From an uncultured Clostridia bacterium (GTDB taxonomy: Bacteria > Bacillota > Clostridia > Oscillospirales > CAG-272), in contig CAMKAU010000005.1 of the NCBI GenBank assembly GCA_946410595.1, positions 1-53,980 on the forward strand: a stretch of 53,980 nt of DNA. Direction: 5' to 3'. The notes under the pieces were generated by a model. It ran no database searches, was not told where the DNA came from, and was given only the letters and a program-made list of their open reading frames with translations. The translations under genes and the position numbers were made by a program. Positions 16,291-25,477 of this stretch are shown here, piece by piece (positions within the stretch are counted from its first letter, which is position 1; each line of letters starts with the position of its first letter).

Positions 16291-17260
16291 CGCCGAAAAG
16301 ACGGTCCGAAAGACGGTCGAGTCCGTTCTTGCCCAGAGCGTGCGGGAGTTTGAACTCATCGCGATCGACGACGGATCCAAGGATCAGAGCGGACAGATCT
16401 GCGACGAATATGCGGCGCAGGACCGGAGAGTCCGCGTGATCCATCAAGTCAACGCCGGCGTCAGCGCGGCCAGGAACGCGGGGATCGCCGCTTCCGGCGG
16501 AGCGTATCTCGGCTTTGTGGACGCGGACGATTGGATCGCTCCGGATATGTTTGAGCGTTTGTTGCGCAAAGCGGACGATACCGGCGCGGACGTCGTCATG
16601 TGCGACGCCGAAACGGTTTATCCGGACGGCCGGACCGGGACAGATACGATCTCGCGGCTCCCGTCGGATTCGGTTTTGCAAAAACCGGATTTCACACCGT
16701 CCCTGCTTTTGGAGATGGCGGGGGCCGTTTGGCGTTGTATTTACAGCAGGCGCATATACGGCGGCGGGGAAGCGGATCCCGCAGGGCTCCGTTTTCCGCT
16801 GGGCGTGAAGTTTTCGGAGGACCGTATCTTCAATCTGTACGCGTTTGGAAAAGCCGATCGGATCGCGTACGTCAAAAAGCCGTACTATTACCGGTATATG
16901 AATGCGGAGAGCGCCGTCCACCGGTTTCACGCGGATTATTTTGAGGCGTATCAGGCCGCCGCGGAAGAGATCGGGAACGCGATCCGGGACGTGTGGGACG
17001 ATCGAGCGGATCTGCAGAGAGCTTATCTCGGCCAGCTGATCACGGGAGCGGAGATGGCGATCTGCAATTATTATTACAGGACCTCTCCCCTTGGCCGCAG
17101 AGAACGGCTCGACGCGCTGAAAAAGCTTTGCGACGACGAATCCCTCCGCGCCGCGATAACCGAATACGGCGCGGACAGAAAGAGCAAATGGATCCTCAAC
17201 AGACGATACGCTCTTTTGGCGGCATACGCAAAACTTGCCAATCTGAAGCACGGGAGATAG
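16250..17260 (+). CDS. Glycosyltransferase family 2
   Basis: The ATG at 16250 is preferred over 16241 because AAGGA at 16236-16240 is then at a proper distance. This 336-residue GT-A enzyme has LSIILPVYNAEKTVRKTVESVL, IDDGSKDQSG, QVNAGVSAARNAGIAAS and the DXD motif FVDADDWI, typical of capsular GT2 enzymes. SEDRIFNLYAF contains the likely catalytic acidic pair. It overlaps the polymerase gene by about 40 bases. This is the last clearly GC-rich gene before the AT-rich block. Confidence 0.9.
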   Translation: MPKPVLSIILPVYNAEKTVRKTVESVLAQSVREFELIAIDDGSKDQSGQICDEYAAQDRRVRVIHQVNAGVSAARNAGIAASGGAYLGFVDADDWIAPDMFERLLRKADDTGADVVMCDAETVYPDGRTGTDTISRLPSDSVLQKPDFTPSLLLEMAGAVWRCIYSRRIYGGGEADPAGLRFPLGVKFSEDRIFNLYAFGKADRIAYVKKPYYYRYMNAESAVHRFHADYFEAYQAAAEEIGNAIRDVWDDRADLQRAYLGQLITGAEMAICNYYYRTSPLGRRERLDALKKLCDDESLRAAITEYGADRKSKWILNRRYALLAAYAKLANLKHGR

Positions 17261-17290
17261 GAAAGCAATATAGACAGAAAGGAGCGGCCA

Positions 17291-18841
17291 ATGCCTAAAA
17301 TCAGCGTGATCATGCCTGCGTACAACGCGGAAAAGTATATCGGAGAAGCAATTGACAGCATTTTAAAGCAGACATTTACTGATTTTGAGTTTATAATAAT
17401 CGACGATTGCTCTACAGATTCTACGGCAGAAATCATAAAATCATATACTGACGAACGTATTAAATACTATAAAAACGAACGAAATCTCGGGATCGCAAAT
17501 ACCTTGAACCGCGGTTTGGATTTGGCGACGGGTGAGTACATTGTGCGTATGGATTCCGATGATATTTCTTTGCCGAAACGATTTGAAAAGCAAATCAAGT
17601 TTATGAATAAGCACAAAGATGTTGTTGTGCTTGGCACAGGGATAGAGTTTTTCGGGGGATTGAATGGTACAAGACATTTTTCAAAAACACACGAAAGATT
17701 AAGAGTTGATTTGTTATTTGGGTGTTGCCTTGCTCATCCTACGACAATGCTGCGGGCAAAGCGTTTTGGCAAAAACGGATTACACTATAATCCGTTTTTT
17801 TCCAAAATGGAAGACTTTGACTTGTGGGAAAGAGTTTCCAAAGATTACAAGATGGCAACAGTGCCTGAGGTATTAGTAAAGTATAGAGCACATCCTGATC
17901 AGGTATCAAAAAAGATTTCCGAGAGCAATGTTTTGCAGACTTGTAAAATAATAAAACGCCAATGGGAAAGATTTGGTTTAAATAATGGGCAAATCGATAT
18001 AATATGCGACTTTGTTTTAAAAAAATTTGATTTGAGCGCAGAGTTTATACAAAGTTTGAACAATGTGTTTGACGAAGCTATGGTTCGAAATAAAGCGAGT
18101 AGGATATATAACTATACTTTGTTAAGAAACACTTTTAAAAGTATTGTGACAAGCTTAATAAATAAACTGCCGCCCAAACAGATTGATTCTGTTGCAAAAT
18201 CATGTAATATTAGTCCAAAGTTGTTGCTATTGACGAATGAATTGAAAGAGTTTTATCATAAGTCGAAATCTAAGGTTTTGACTTTTCATAAGAGAATTAA
18301 GTTAAAGAATAAAAACTTTACAATCATTTCAAATAATTGTTGGGGCGGTTTTATTTATCAGGAATATGGGTTAAAATACAGAACTCCCACAATTGGCCTT
18401 TATATTTTTGGTCATGATTATGTGAAATTGTGTTCTGATTTGGATTATTATTTATCTCTGAAACTTGAGTTTATAGAATGGAAAGACGCGTGTTATTATG
18501 AGTTGCTGAAAAATCAAAAACCGTATCCGGTTGCCAAGCTTGGAGATGTTGAGATTTATTTTATGCATTATCATAATGAAGAAGAAGCCGCAGAAAAGTG
18601 GTATCGACGTGTAAAAAGGATAAATAAAAAGCATATTTTGTTTAAGTTTTCTCAACACGAGGGATGTTCAAGAAATGACGTTGAGATATTTATGAGTTTA
18701 CCTTTAAAAAACAAACTGTGTTTTTCCTATGATGAGGTTGAAGGGTCGATCCACGTTCCCGAATTAAGAAGCTTTATAGGAGATGAATACGCGGTTTTAG
18801 AAAGGTATTATGATAAAACTGAAGTTCTGAATCAATTGTAG
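17291..18841 (+). CDS. GT2 glycosyltransferase fused to a DUF1919-like domain
   Basis: A 516-residue two-domain protein. Residues 1 to about 250 form a GT2 domain (SVIMPAYNAEKYIGEAIDSIL, DDCSTDST, RMDSDDISLP, KMEDFDLW). Residues about 345-510 resemble DUF1919 exopolysaccharide proteins: NFTIISNNCWGGFIYQEYGLKY, LYIFGHDYVKL, then HYHNEEEAAEKWYRRVKRI. The first ~80 bases match the GC-rich style of neighbouring GT2 genes, but from about 17380 the gene becomes strongly AT-rich, so it looks chimeric. GAAAGGAGCGG precedes the ATG. DUF1919 function is not known to me beyond its link with surface polysaccharides. Confidence 0.87.
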   Translation: MPKISVIMPAYNAEKYIGEAIDSILKQTFTDFEFIIIDDCSTDSTAEIIKSYTDERIKYYKNERNLGIANTLNRGLDLATGEYIVRMDSDDISLPKRFEKQIKFMNKHKDVVVLGTGIEFFGGLNGTRHFSKTHERLRVDLLFGCCLAHPTTMLRAKRFGKNGLHYNPFFSKMEDFDLWERVSKDYKMATVPEVLVKYRAHPDQVSKKISESNVLQTCKIIKRQWERFGLNNGQIDIICDFVLKKFDLSAEFIQSLNNVFDEAMVRNKASRIYNYTLLRNTFKSIVTSLINKLPPKQIDSVAKSCNISPKLLLLTNELKEFYHKSKSKVLTFHKRIKLKNKNFTIISNNCWGGFIYQEYGLKYRTPTIGLYIFGHDYVKLCSDLDYYLSLKLEFIEWKDACYYELLKNQKPYPVAKLGDVEIYFMHYHNEEEAAEKWYRRVKRINKKHILFKFSQHEGCSRNDVEIFMSLPLKNKLCFSYDEVEGSIHVPELRSFIGDEYAVLERYYDKTEVLNQL

Positions 18842-18860
18842 TTTTATTTAGGGGGTCACA

Positions 18861-20072
18861 TTGCTTTCTGTTCTGTTTGTAACGGCCGCGCTTGGTTATG
18901 GCATCGGTGGATCCGAAAAAGCGCTTATAGATTTACTTAACAATATAAATACTGAAAAATACGATATTACCGTGCTAAGTTTAAATCCTGCGCCGCCAAA
19001 GAGGTTTTCTTCCGATAAAATTAAAATAATATACGGCTATGATCCGTATTTGCGCATGATAACCCCGTTTCGATCTGTATTAAAGGATCTTAAAGATTAT
19101 ACGCGAGAAGAAATAAAAGCAAAACTGAAAGTTGCTTTCATTACAAGAATAAAGAAAAAAAGCACTTCGGGAGATTTATGGGATCTGGAATCACCGTTTA
19201 TTGAGTCGTTTAATAAGCGGTTTGATTTAGCAATAGGTTACGGCTTAGGAGTTGCAACTTTTTTTGCATCAGACAAGGTTTCTGCAATGCGTAAAATTCT
19301 ATGGATGGACAGCGATTTGAACGCTTCAGGACTTGATTTGGAGTATTGCAAAAAGTATTATGTATCAGCCGACGCGGTCGCTGTTGTGGATAAAAGCCAC
19401 ATAAAACAAATGGAAAGTATTTATCCGGAAATAGAAGGTAAAGTGTTCGAGATACGTAATATTATTCCGGTTGACGAAATAAAGCGGAAAGCCGCGGAAA
19501 AAATCAGTTTTAATGTCAATGGCGGCGTAAGCATACTTTCAGTAGGAAGACTGACGAAAGGAAAAAACTATGAATTAGCTCTGAAAGCAGCAAAGATATT
19601 AAAAGACAGGGGTGTTGATTTTGTATGGAATATAATTGGATTCGGACCGGAAGAAAAACACCTGAAAAAGATTATAAACCAATGGGGATTGCAAAGCTTT
19701 GTAAACTTGTTGGGCCAAATACTTAATCCTTATCCTTATTACGCTGCTTCAGATCTTTTTGTTCATACGTCTATATACGAAGGGAGTCCGCTTGTTTTAG
19801 AAGAAGCAATGCTATTTAACATTCCGATTGTAACCACTGGTTTTGCATCTGCCGCAAATGTTATTAATAATGGTAATTCAGGGTTTATTGTTTCTTTTGA
19901 TGAAACTGATTTGGCGGATAGATTATATGAATTAATAAAGAACAAAGAATTAAAGAATAAGATTTCTGATTATCAGAGCAAGAATCCTATAGATTATAGT
20001 AAAAACTTATTGGAATTGGACGAATTGATTCTTAAACTAATGAGCAGAAAGAAAAACCCATCGAATAGTTAG
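18861..20072 (+). CDS. Glycosyltransferase family 4 (TTG start, AT-rich)
   Basis: A 403-residue GT-B enzyme: LFVTAALGYGIGGSEKALIDLLNNI at the N-terminus (glycine-rich acceptor loop), ILSVGRLTKGKNYELALKAAKIL at the start of the donor domain, and EGSPLVLEEAMLFNIPIVTT with the EX7E-type motif. Translation is assigned to the TTG at 18861 because GGGGG lies 5 bases before it and no suitable ATG follows for more than 50 codons. The gene is AT-rich throughout, unlike most of the operon, and belongs to the putatively acquired block. Confidence 0.88.
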   Translation: MLSVLFVTAALGYGIGGSEKALIDLLNNINTEKYDITVLSLNPAPPKRFSSDKIKIIYGYDPYLRMITPFRSVLKDLKDYTREEIKAKLKVAFITRIKKKSTSGDLWDLESPFIESFNKRFDLAIGYGLGVATFFASDKVSAMRKILWMDSDLNASGLDLEYCKKYYVSADAVAVVDKSHIKQMESIYPEIEGKVFEIRNIIPVDEIKRKAAEKISFNVNGGVSILSVGRLTKGKNYELALKAAKILKDRGVDFVWNIIGFGPEEKHLKKIINQWGLQSFVNLLGQILNPYPYYAASDLFVHTSIYEGSPLVLEEAMLFNIPIVTTGFASAANVINNGNSGFIVSFDETDLADRLYELIKNKELKNKISDYQSKNPIDYSKNLLELDELILKLMSRKKNPSNS

Positions 20073-20324
20073 GGCGACGACATAAAAAGTGTCAGCATAG
20101 ATTATTCAACAATTCAAATAAATACTTGGACTTTTTGCAATGCGAATTGCCCGGAAAAGTTGGTACTCCATTATCACAAAATGATCAAGATTGGACAAAG
20201 AGCGGAAAACGGCTTGTCCTTCGCGCGCGGAACGGCGGCGCTGTTTGAGAATCTGTACCGGCTCGGCGGCGCGTCTCGCTTGATCCGTATCATAATCCTT
20301 TCACGAATAAGGAGAAATCATGGA
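20073..20324 (+). pseudogene. Orphan open frame, probable gene fragment at a recombination joint
   Basis: After the stop of the GT4 gene the same frame stays open, without a good start codon, up to the ABC permease ATG. It encodes a plausible protein-like stretch: SVSIDYSTIQINTWTFCNANCP, then ENGLSFARGTAALFENLYRLGG and RLIRIIILSRIRR. Composition switches from AT-rich to GC-rich at about 20190. There is no ribosome binding site or ATG suited to expression. I read it as the decayed C-terminal remains of one or two genes replaced by the AT-rich cassette. The parent family is not recognised. Confidence 0.45.
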
Positions 20325-21194
20325 ATGAACAACGCCAAAAACTTTATGACATATATCGATTCAAAGCATCGGCTTTTTGATCTCCACTTAAAAGAAACCT
20401 TCCGGTACCGCGATTTGATCTTTTTGTTTGTCAAGCGCGACTTCACCGCTTTATATAAGCAAACCGTTCTCGGCCCGGCGTGGGCGATCATCCAGCCGCT
20501 TCTGACCACGGTGGTGTTCACGATCGTTTTCGGCAATCTGGCAAAGCTGACCACCGCAGACGTGGCCGGCGATTACGTAATCCCCGGCTTTCTGTTTTAC
20601 ATGGCGGGCAATATCTGTTGGTCCTATTTCTCCACGACTCTGCAAACCACATCGAATACTTTTCTGGCCAATCGAGCCACGATGGGCAAGGTGTATTATC
20701 CAAGGCTGGTTGCCCCGATCTCAACGGCGCTTTCCAACCTGATTTCCTTTTCTATCCAGCTGGTTATGTTCCTCTGCTTCTGGCTGTTTTATCTCGTCCG
20801 CGGAGGGACAAGCATTCAGGTTTCTCCCGCGTTGTTTTTGCTTCCCCTTTGTATCCTCCAATTGATCGTGCTGTCCACGGGCTTCGGTATCATCATTTCT
20901 TCCATTACGACAAAATACCGTGACCTCGCCATGCTGGTCGGTTTCGGGCTTCAGCTCTGGCAGTACGGTTCGCCGATTGCCTACGGGATGCAGCTTATCC
21001 CGGAGAAGTGGGTCGGCCTCTATATGCTCAACCCCGTAACGCCGGTCATCACGACGTTCCGTTACGCGCTTTTCGGTTTCGGGTATTTTAATCTGCCTTA
21101 CTATCTTCTCAGCTGGGCAATCAGTCTGCTTGTGTTTTTTGTCGGCCTGATATTGTTCAGCCGCATCGAACGGACCTTTATGGATACGATCTGA
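20325..21194 (+). CDS. wzm: ABC-2 type polysaccharide export permease (Wzm/TagG-like)
   Basis: The ATG at 20325 is chosen (AAGGAG at 20309-20314); the open frame extends further upstream into the orphan segment. The 289-residue permease has the cytoplasmic N-terminal helix of the family (RYRDLIFLFVKRDFTALYKQTVLGPAWAIIQPLL), six hydrophobic segments, and MLNPVTPVITTFRYALFG between the last two. With the ATPase downstream it should move a lipid-linked glycan across the membrane. The two genes are separated by 11 bases. Confidence 0.92.
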   Translation: MNNAKNFMTYIDSKHRLFDLHLKETFRYRDLIFLFVKRDFTALYKQTVLGPAWAIIQPLLTTVVFTIVFGNLAKLTTADVAGDYVIPGFLFYMAGNICWSYFSTTLQTTSNTFLANRATMGKVYYPRLVAPISTALSNLISFSIQLVMFLCFWLFYLVRGGTSIQVSPALFLLPLCILQLIVLSTGFGIIISSITTKYRDLAMLVGFGLQLWQYGSPIAYGMQLIPEKWVGLYMLNPVTPVITTFRYALFGFGYFNLPYYLLSWAISLLVFFVGLILFSRIERTFMDTI

Positions 21195-21205
21195 GGGTGG
21201 AACAT

Positions 21206-22480
21206 ATGGACGAGATCATGATCAAAATCGATAACGTTTCCAAGCAGTACCGTTTGGGAGAGATCGGCGGAACAACGCTGCGAGACGAACTCCAGCGCCT
21301 AAGCGCGCGTATGCGCGGCAGGGAAGATCCAACCAAACGCATCGGCGCAAAGGAAGGAAAAAAGGGCGAGACCTTTATGGCGCTGGAGGGGATCACCTTT
21401 GAGGTGAAAAAGGGCGAGCGCGTCGGTATCATCGGACATAACGGCGCCGGAAAATCCACGCTCCTGAAGCTTCTCTCCCGCGTGACGGCGCCGACGGCGG
21501 GAAGCATCGGCCTTAACGGGCGCATAGCCTCGATGCTGGAGGTCGGCACCGGCTTTCATCCTGAATTGACCGGGAGAGAAAATATTTATATGAACGGCGC
21601 GATCCTCGGCATGACAAAGAAAGAGATCGACGACAAGATCGAGGATATCATCGACTTTTCCGAGTGCCGCCGGTTTATCGACACGCCGGTAAAAAGGTAT
21701 TCCTCCGGCATGTACGTGAAACTCGCGTTCTCCGTGGCAGCGCATCTTGACAGCGAGATCATGATCATGGACGAAGTCCTTGCCGTCGGCGATATGGCAT
21801 TTCAGCAAAAGTGCCTGACGAAGATGAACGACGTTTCAAAACAGCAGGGAAGGACGATATTGTATGTCAGTCATAATATGAACACCATTCGGCAGCTATG
21901 CGACAGAGTGGTGGTCCTGGATCACGGGAAGGTCGTTTTTGACGGAGGGGTGGAGAAAGGAATAGAAGTCTATTTCAATTTTACCGTTAACGACAACGCG
22001 CAAATTGATTATTCGTCCGTTCCTCGTTTGCCGTGGCTGCACCATACGGTCGTTATGACGCAATTTGCCGGATTTGTCGGTAAAACGAATAACGTATTTA
22101 AAAAAGACGAGCCATTAATCATTTATTTAAAATGGAAAAATGAGCAAGAGGTGGATCGTTTAAGCTTACGCGTTGAAATCCTTCATTTGGACAGAACTCC
22201 GATCGGGACGGCGTTTCTATATGATTTTTATCAAGGACATATCGACGAGGAGGGCTCGTGCAAATTGAAACTGAAACTGCCGGCGCTGGTTGCCGGAAAA
22301 TATACGATGAATTATACGTTTTTTCAATACAACGACTTCGGCGTAACGAAAGACGTGGATTGCGTACACGGCCTTTCGTTTATTTTGGAGAGCAAAGAGA
22401 AAGTAAGGTGGAACAGAAAAAACTGGGGAGATGTGGTATTTAAAGAGATAGAGATAGAAGAGGTCGGAGATGCGTTTTAA
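21206..22480 (+). CDS. wzt: ABC transporter ATPase with C-terminal glycan-binding domain (Wzt-like)
   Basis: The ATG at 21206 follows GAGGGTGG; a GTG at 21197 is the alternative. The 424-residue protein has an N-terminal nucleotide-binding domain (1 to about 245): GHNGAGKSTLLK Walker A, YSSGMYVKLAF signature, IMIMDEVLAVGD Walker B and YVSHN switch His. Residues about 265-420 form an extra beta-rich domain like the carbohydrate-binding C-terminal domain of Wzt, which in O-antigen systems reads the cap of the finished chain. Its presence suggests export of a finished or terminally marked polymer. The last 11 bases overlap the LicD gene. Confidence 0.92.
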   Translation: MDEIMIKIDNVSKQYRLGEIGGTTLRDELQRLSARMRGREDPTKRIGAKEGKKGETFMALEGITFEVKKGERVGIIGHNGAGKSTLLKLLSRVTAPTAGSIGLNGRIASMLEVGTGFHPELTGRENIYMNGAILGMTKKEIDDKIEDIIDFSECRRFIDTPVKRYSSGMYVKLAFSVAAHLDSEIMIMDEVLAVGDMAFQQKCLTKMNDVSKQQGRTILYVSHNMNTIRQLCDRVVVLDHGKVVFDGGVEKGIEVYFNFTVNDNAQIDYSSVPRLPWLHHTVVMTQFAGFVGKTNNVFKKDEPLIIYLKWKNEQEVDRLSLRVEILHLDRTPIGTAFLYDFYQGHIDEEGSCKLKLKLPALVAGKYTMNYTFFQYNDFGVTKDVDCVHGLSFILESKEKVRWNRKNWGDVVFKEIEIEEVGDAF

Positions 22481-23486
22481 GAGCTTTATAAAAAAACTGA
22501 TTCCCGGTTATCGGATGCTTGACGTGTTCCATGCAGAAGCAAAACGGATGGCGGAAAGCATCGATTCGTTAAAAGAACAGATAAGAGATCTGAATGACAA
22601 AAACGAGTATCTTTTCTGGTTGTCTCAGCATAACGAGGCGGAGCGGGATAGTGATACGAAAAAACGCGTTTTTTTGAATTTGCCGAAAGCGACGGGCAGG
22701 TTGCGCGAGGTTCAGCTTGCGGAGAGTTTTCTTTTAAAACGGCTGAAAAAAGTATGCGATGATAATCACCTGTCTTTCGCGCTTGACGCCGGTACGCTGC
22801 TGGGAGCGGTAAGACATCACGGCTTTATCCCTTGGGACGACGATATCGACGTTTTGATGTTCCGTGAAGACGCCATGAAGCTGTTTGATCTGTTAAAAGA
22901 AGATGATTTTCTGTCAATCGGTTTATATTACCGCAGATCAGGCGATCATATCATAAAGATCAAGTACAAACAAACCGATACGATCTTTATCGATATCTTC
23001 TGCCTGGACAGGATTGATTGCGACCCGTCAAACCGTGAAGAGCGTTGGCGGTTAACGCAGGAAGCGGCTCATCGTTACGAGGCGGCTGTCATAAAAGAGC
23101 TTGAACCTTCGTTTGCGGCGTTCAAGCCGAACGGGATACCGACTTTGATCCCTTGTATAGATGAAGCCGCAAACAGACTATATGATGAAATCATCAAAGA
23201 ACTGCCTTTTTATGGACACGGAGATTATGTCTGCGAAAGCATTTACAACGGATTTGCTTTCCGGCACGGTATTTATGGGATAGAAGACTGCTGCCCGTTT
23301 TTGAAAGACGCGTTAGAGTTTGAAGGGGAGAAGTACGACGTTTTTCCCGACTATCTCGGCAGATTGCAATTCATGTACGGGGATATTTGGACAATTCCGG
23401 CTCGCATCAACCCGCATCACTTTTTTGAGATAGAAGACGGACTTGATCGTGATATCGCGTTATTGAAGAAATCAGGTGTTATTTGA
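22470..23486 (+). CDS. LicD-family phosphotransferase
   Basis: A 338-residue protein. After a coiled-coil-like N-terminus (about 20-60, AKRMAESIDSLKEQIRDLNDKNEYL) comes the LicD nucleotidyltransferase-fold core: ALDAGTLLGAVRHHGFIPWDDDIDVLM (about 109-135), with the metal-binding aspartates. LicD enzymes pass a phospho-alcohol such as phosphocholine, or ribitol or glycerol phosphate, from a CDP donor to a glycan. The IspD-like cytidylyltransferase later in this operon could supply the donor. Choline uptake or kinase genes are not seen, which argues weakly against phosphocholine. Confidence 0.88.
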   Translation: MRFKSFIKKLIPGYRMLDVFHAEAKRMAESIDSLKEQIRDLNDKNEYLFWLSQHNEAERDSDTKKRVFLNLPKATGRLREVQLAESFLLKRLKKVCDDNHLSFALDAGTLLGAVRHHGFIPWDDDIDVLMFREDAMKLFDLLKEDDFLSIGLYYRRSGDHIIKIKYKQTDTIFIDIFCLDRIDCDPSNREERWRLTQEAAHRYEAAVIKELEPSFAAFKPNGIPTLIPCIDEAANRLYDEIIKELPFYGHGDYVCESIYNGFAFRHGIYGIEDCCPFLKDALEFEGEKYDVFPDYLGRLQFMYGDIWTIPARINPHHFFEIEDGLDRDIALLKKSGVI

Positions 23487-23488
23487 TC

Positions 23489-24475
23489 ATGGAAGAGTTC
23501 GCGCCGCTGATTTCCGTTATCGTGCCGGTCTACAATGCCGAAAAGTATTTGAACAGATGTATAGACAGCGTTTTGAATCAGACGTTTCAAGATTTTGAAT
23601 TGATTTTGATCAACGACGGATCAACCGACCGGTCAGGCGAGATATGCGAGCGGTATAAAAACCTTGACAAAAGGATCAAAGTGGTTTGCCAGGAGAACGC
23701 GGGACAGGCGCAGGCCAGAAACAACGCGATCAAAATCGCGCGCGGCGAGTGGATTTCATTTTTAGACAGCGACGATGCGATCAATCCGAACCTGCTTGCT
23801 TTTCTGTATGACGCCGCCGTGGCCTGTCGCGCGGATTTGAGCGCTTGCGATTTTTTGGAGTCCGATTTTTGTGAAGAGGTTTTTTTCGGCGATCATAAAT
23901 ATACGGCGCAGGGTAAAGACAACTCGGAAGAAACGTTTTGCGAATTCTTTGACAGCGGCAAGTATTATTGGACGGTTTGGGGGAAATTGATCAAAAAATC
24001 AATTGTCCAAAGCGATCTCTTTACGCCCGGGAAATACTACGAAGATAACGCGGTCATCATCAGATGGCTCTATTCTTCCCCCAAAATAGCAACCGTCCCG
24101 CTGAAGCTCTATTTCTATCAGATCAACCCGGAAGGAACGACCAAAAGCAAAGTTTCCGAAAAGTATTTTGATTTTTTATGGGCAATGGAGCAGCAAGTCG
24201 CTTTTTTTGCAGGCGTTAGGTATGAACTTATGTTAAAAAAAGCGCTAAAGCTCTATTTCTGTTCGTATGAAGACCGGTTTCGGGCGGCGTCTGCGTTAAA
24301 ACGATTCAGGCTGAAAAGAACGGCGATTACATTCCGGGCGCTCTTGATGTGGGCGAAATATAAAAAACGCGTTCCGGAAATCAAGGACGAATGGAAACAT
24401 ATCCTTCGCGTCAGTTTTTATCGGGTGTATAAGGCTTTCAGAACGATTTGTAAAAAACAGCGAAACAGCTGCTGA
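23489..24475 (+). CDS. Glycosyltransferase family 2
   Basis: A 328-residue GT-A enzyme with ISVIVPVYNAEKYLNRCIDSVLNQ, INDGSTDRSG, ENAGQAQARNNAIKIARG and the DXD motif FLDSDDAI; FYEDNAVIIRWL-type acidic residues follow (KYYEDNAVI). The start at 23489 overlaps nothing and follows the LicD stop by 2 bases; a TTG at 23483 is less likely. It is closely similar in style to the GT2 at 24500. Acceptor and sugar unknown. Confidence 0.88.
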   Translation: MEEFAPLISVIVPVYNAEKYLNRCIDSVLNQTFQDFELILINDGSTDRSGEICERYKNLDKRIKVVCQENAGQAQARNNAIKIARGEWISFLDSDDAINPNLLAFLYDAAVACRADLSACDFLESDFCEEVFFGDHKYTAQGKDNSEETFCEFFDSGKYYWTVWGKLIKKSIVQSDLFTPGKYYEDNAVIIRWLYSSPKIATVPLKLYFYQINPEGTTKSKVSEKYFDFLWAMEQQVAFFAGVRYELMLKKALKLYFCSYEDRFRAASALKRFRLKRTAITFRALLMWAKYKKRVPEIKDEWKHILRVSFYRVYKAFRTICKKQRNSC

Positions 24476-24499
24476 TCAGGTTCGAATGGGATAAAGGGT

Positions 24500-25477
24500 A
24501 TGTCAAAAATCAGTGTTATTGTTCCCGTTTATCAAGTGGAGGAGTATTTAAGCCGCTGCGTTGACAGTATTCTGGCTCAAAGCTATCGGGATTTTGAGTT
24601 GATTTTGATCGATGACGGTTCTCCGGACCGTTGCGGGGAAATATGTGACGAATACGCAAAAAAGGACATCCGCGTTACCGTTATCCACAAGAAAAACGGC
24701 GGGTTGTCTTCGGCCAGAAACGCGGGGCTGGATCTGGCATTATCCGACGACGGCAGCGAATGGATCACGTTTATCGACAGTGACGACTGGGTTCACTATT
24801 CTTACTTGGAAACGCTATTAAAGCTTGTCTTGAGCCAAAACACAAAAATCGCTATGTGCGAAATGATGAAAACAGAGGTTTTTGTTTCGGACGAGCAGAC
24901 GGAATGTAGTTTTCGTGTTATCACGCCAACGGAGGCGTTGTATAAAACCGGGCATTTTGAAATAGAAGCTTATTCTTGTGGAAAACTATATCATAAGAGT
25001 ATTTTTCAAAAGGTCAGGTTTCCCGAAGGAATGGTTTTTGAAGACTTTTATCTGATTCCGGAAATCATTTTGAATGAAACGAGCATCGCAAAATGCGACG
25101 CAGAACTGTATTATTATTTTCAGAGGCAGAACAGCACGGTATATACTATCAACAGAAACTCCATGATCGATAAGTGGGAAGGGTACGAGCACATACTGGA
25201 GATTTGCAAAGAAACCGGCAACAGCTATTTGTATGATATTATGTCCAACGCGTATTTGTTCTGGGCTTGCGACAGAGTCCGTTATGCGGAAGATCCGTCT
25301 ACAAGAAAACTGATTATTCGAAAAGGCCGGAAGCTTGTGTTCCGATTTCCGAAAAATGCGGGACTTCCGTTCCATTTTAACAGAGATTTGATGCAAGAGG
25401 TTTACCCCGGTATCTGGAGTATCTATTTGTGGTTCCATCGAATCAAAGAGTTTTGCAAAGGGAATAGCGGCAAATGA
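24500..25477 (+). CDS. Glycosyltransferase family 2
   Basis: A 325-residue GT-A enzyme: ISVIVPVYQVEEYLSRCVDSILAQ, IDDGSPDRCG, KKNGGLSSARNAGLDLA, and FIDSDDWVHY as the metal-binding motif; EDFYLIPEIIL provides the later acidic residues. It overlaps the following GT32-like gene by 4 bases (ATGA), repeating the gene pair seen at 12732-14251. ATAAAGGGT precedes the ATG. Confidence 0.88.
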   Translation: MSKISVIVPVYQVEEYLSRCVDSILAQSYRDFELILIDDGSPDRCGEICDEYAKKDIRVTVIHKKNGGLSSARNAGLDLALSDDGSEWITFIDSDDWVHYSYLETLLKLVLSQNTKIAMCEMMKTEVFVSDEQTECSFRVITPTEALYKTGHFEIEAYSCGKLYHKSIFQKVRFPEGMVFEDFYLIPEIILNETSIAKCDAELYYYFQRQNSTVYTINRNSMIDKWEGYEHILEICKETGNSYLYDIMSNAYLFWACDRVRYAEDPSTRKLIIRKGRKLVFRFPKNAGLPFHFNRDLMQEVYPGIWSIYLWFHRIKEFCKGNSGK

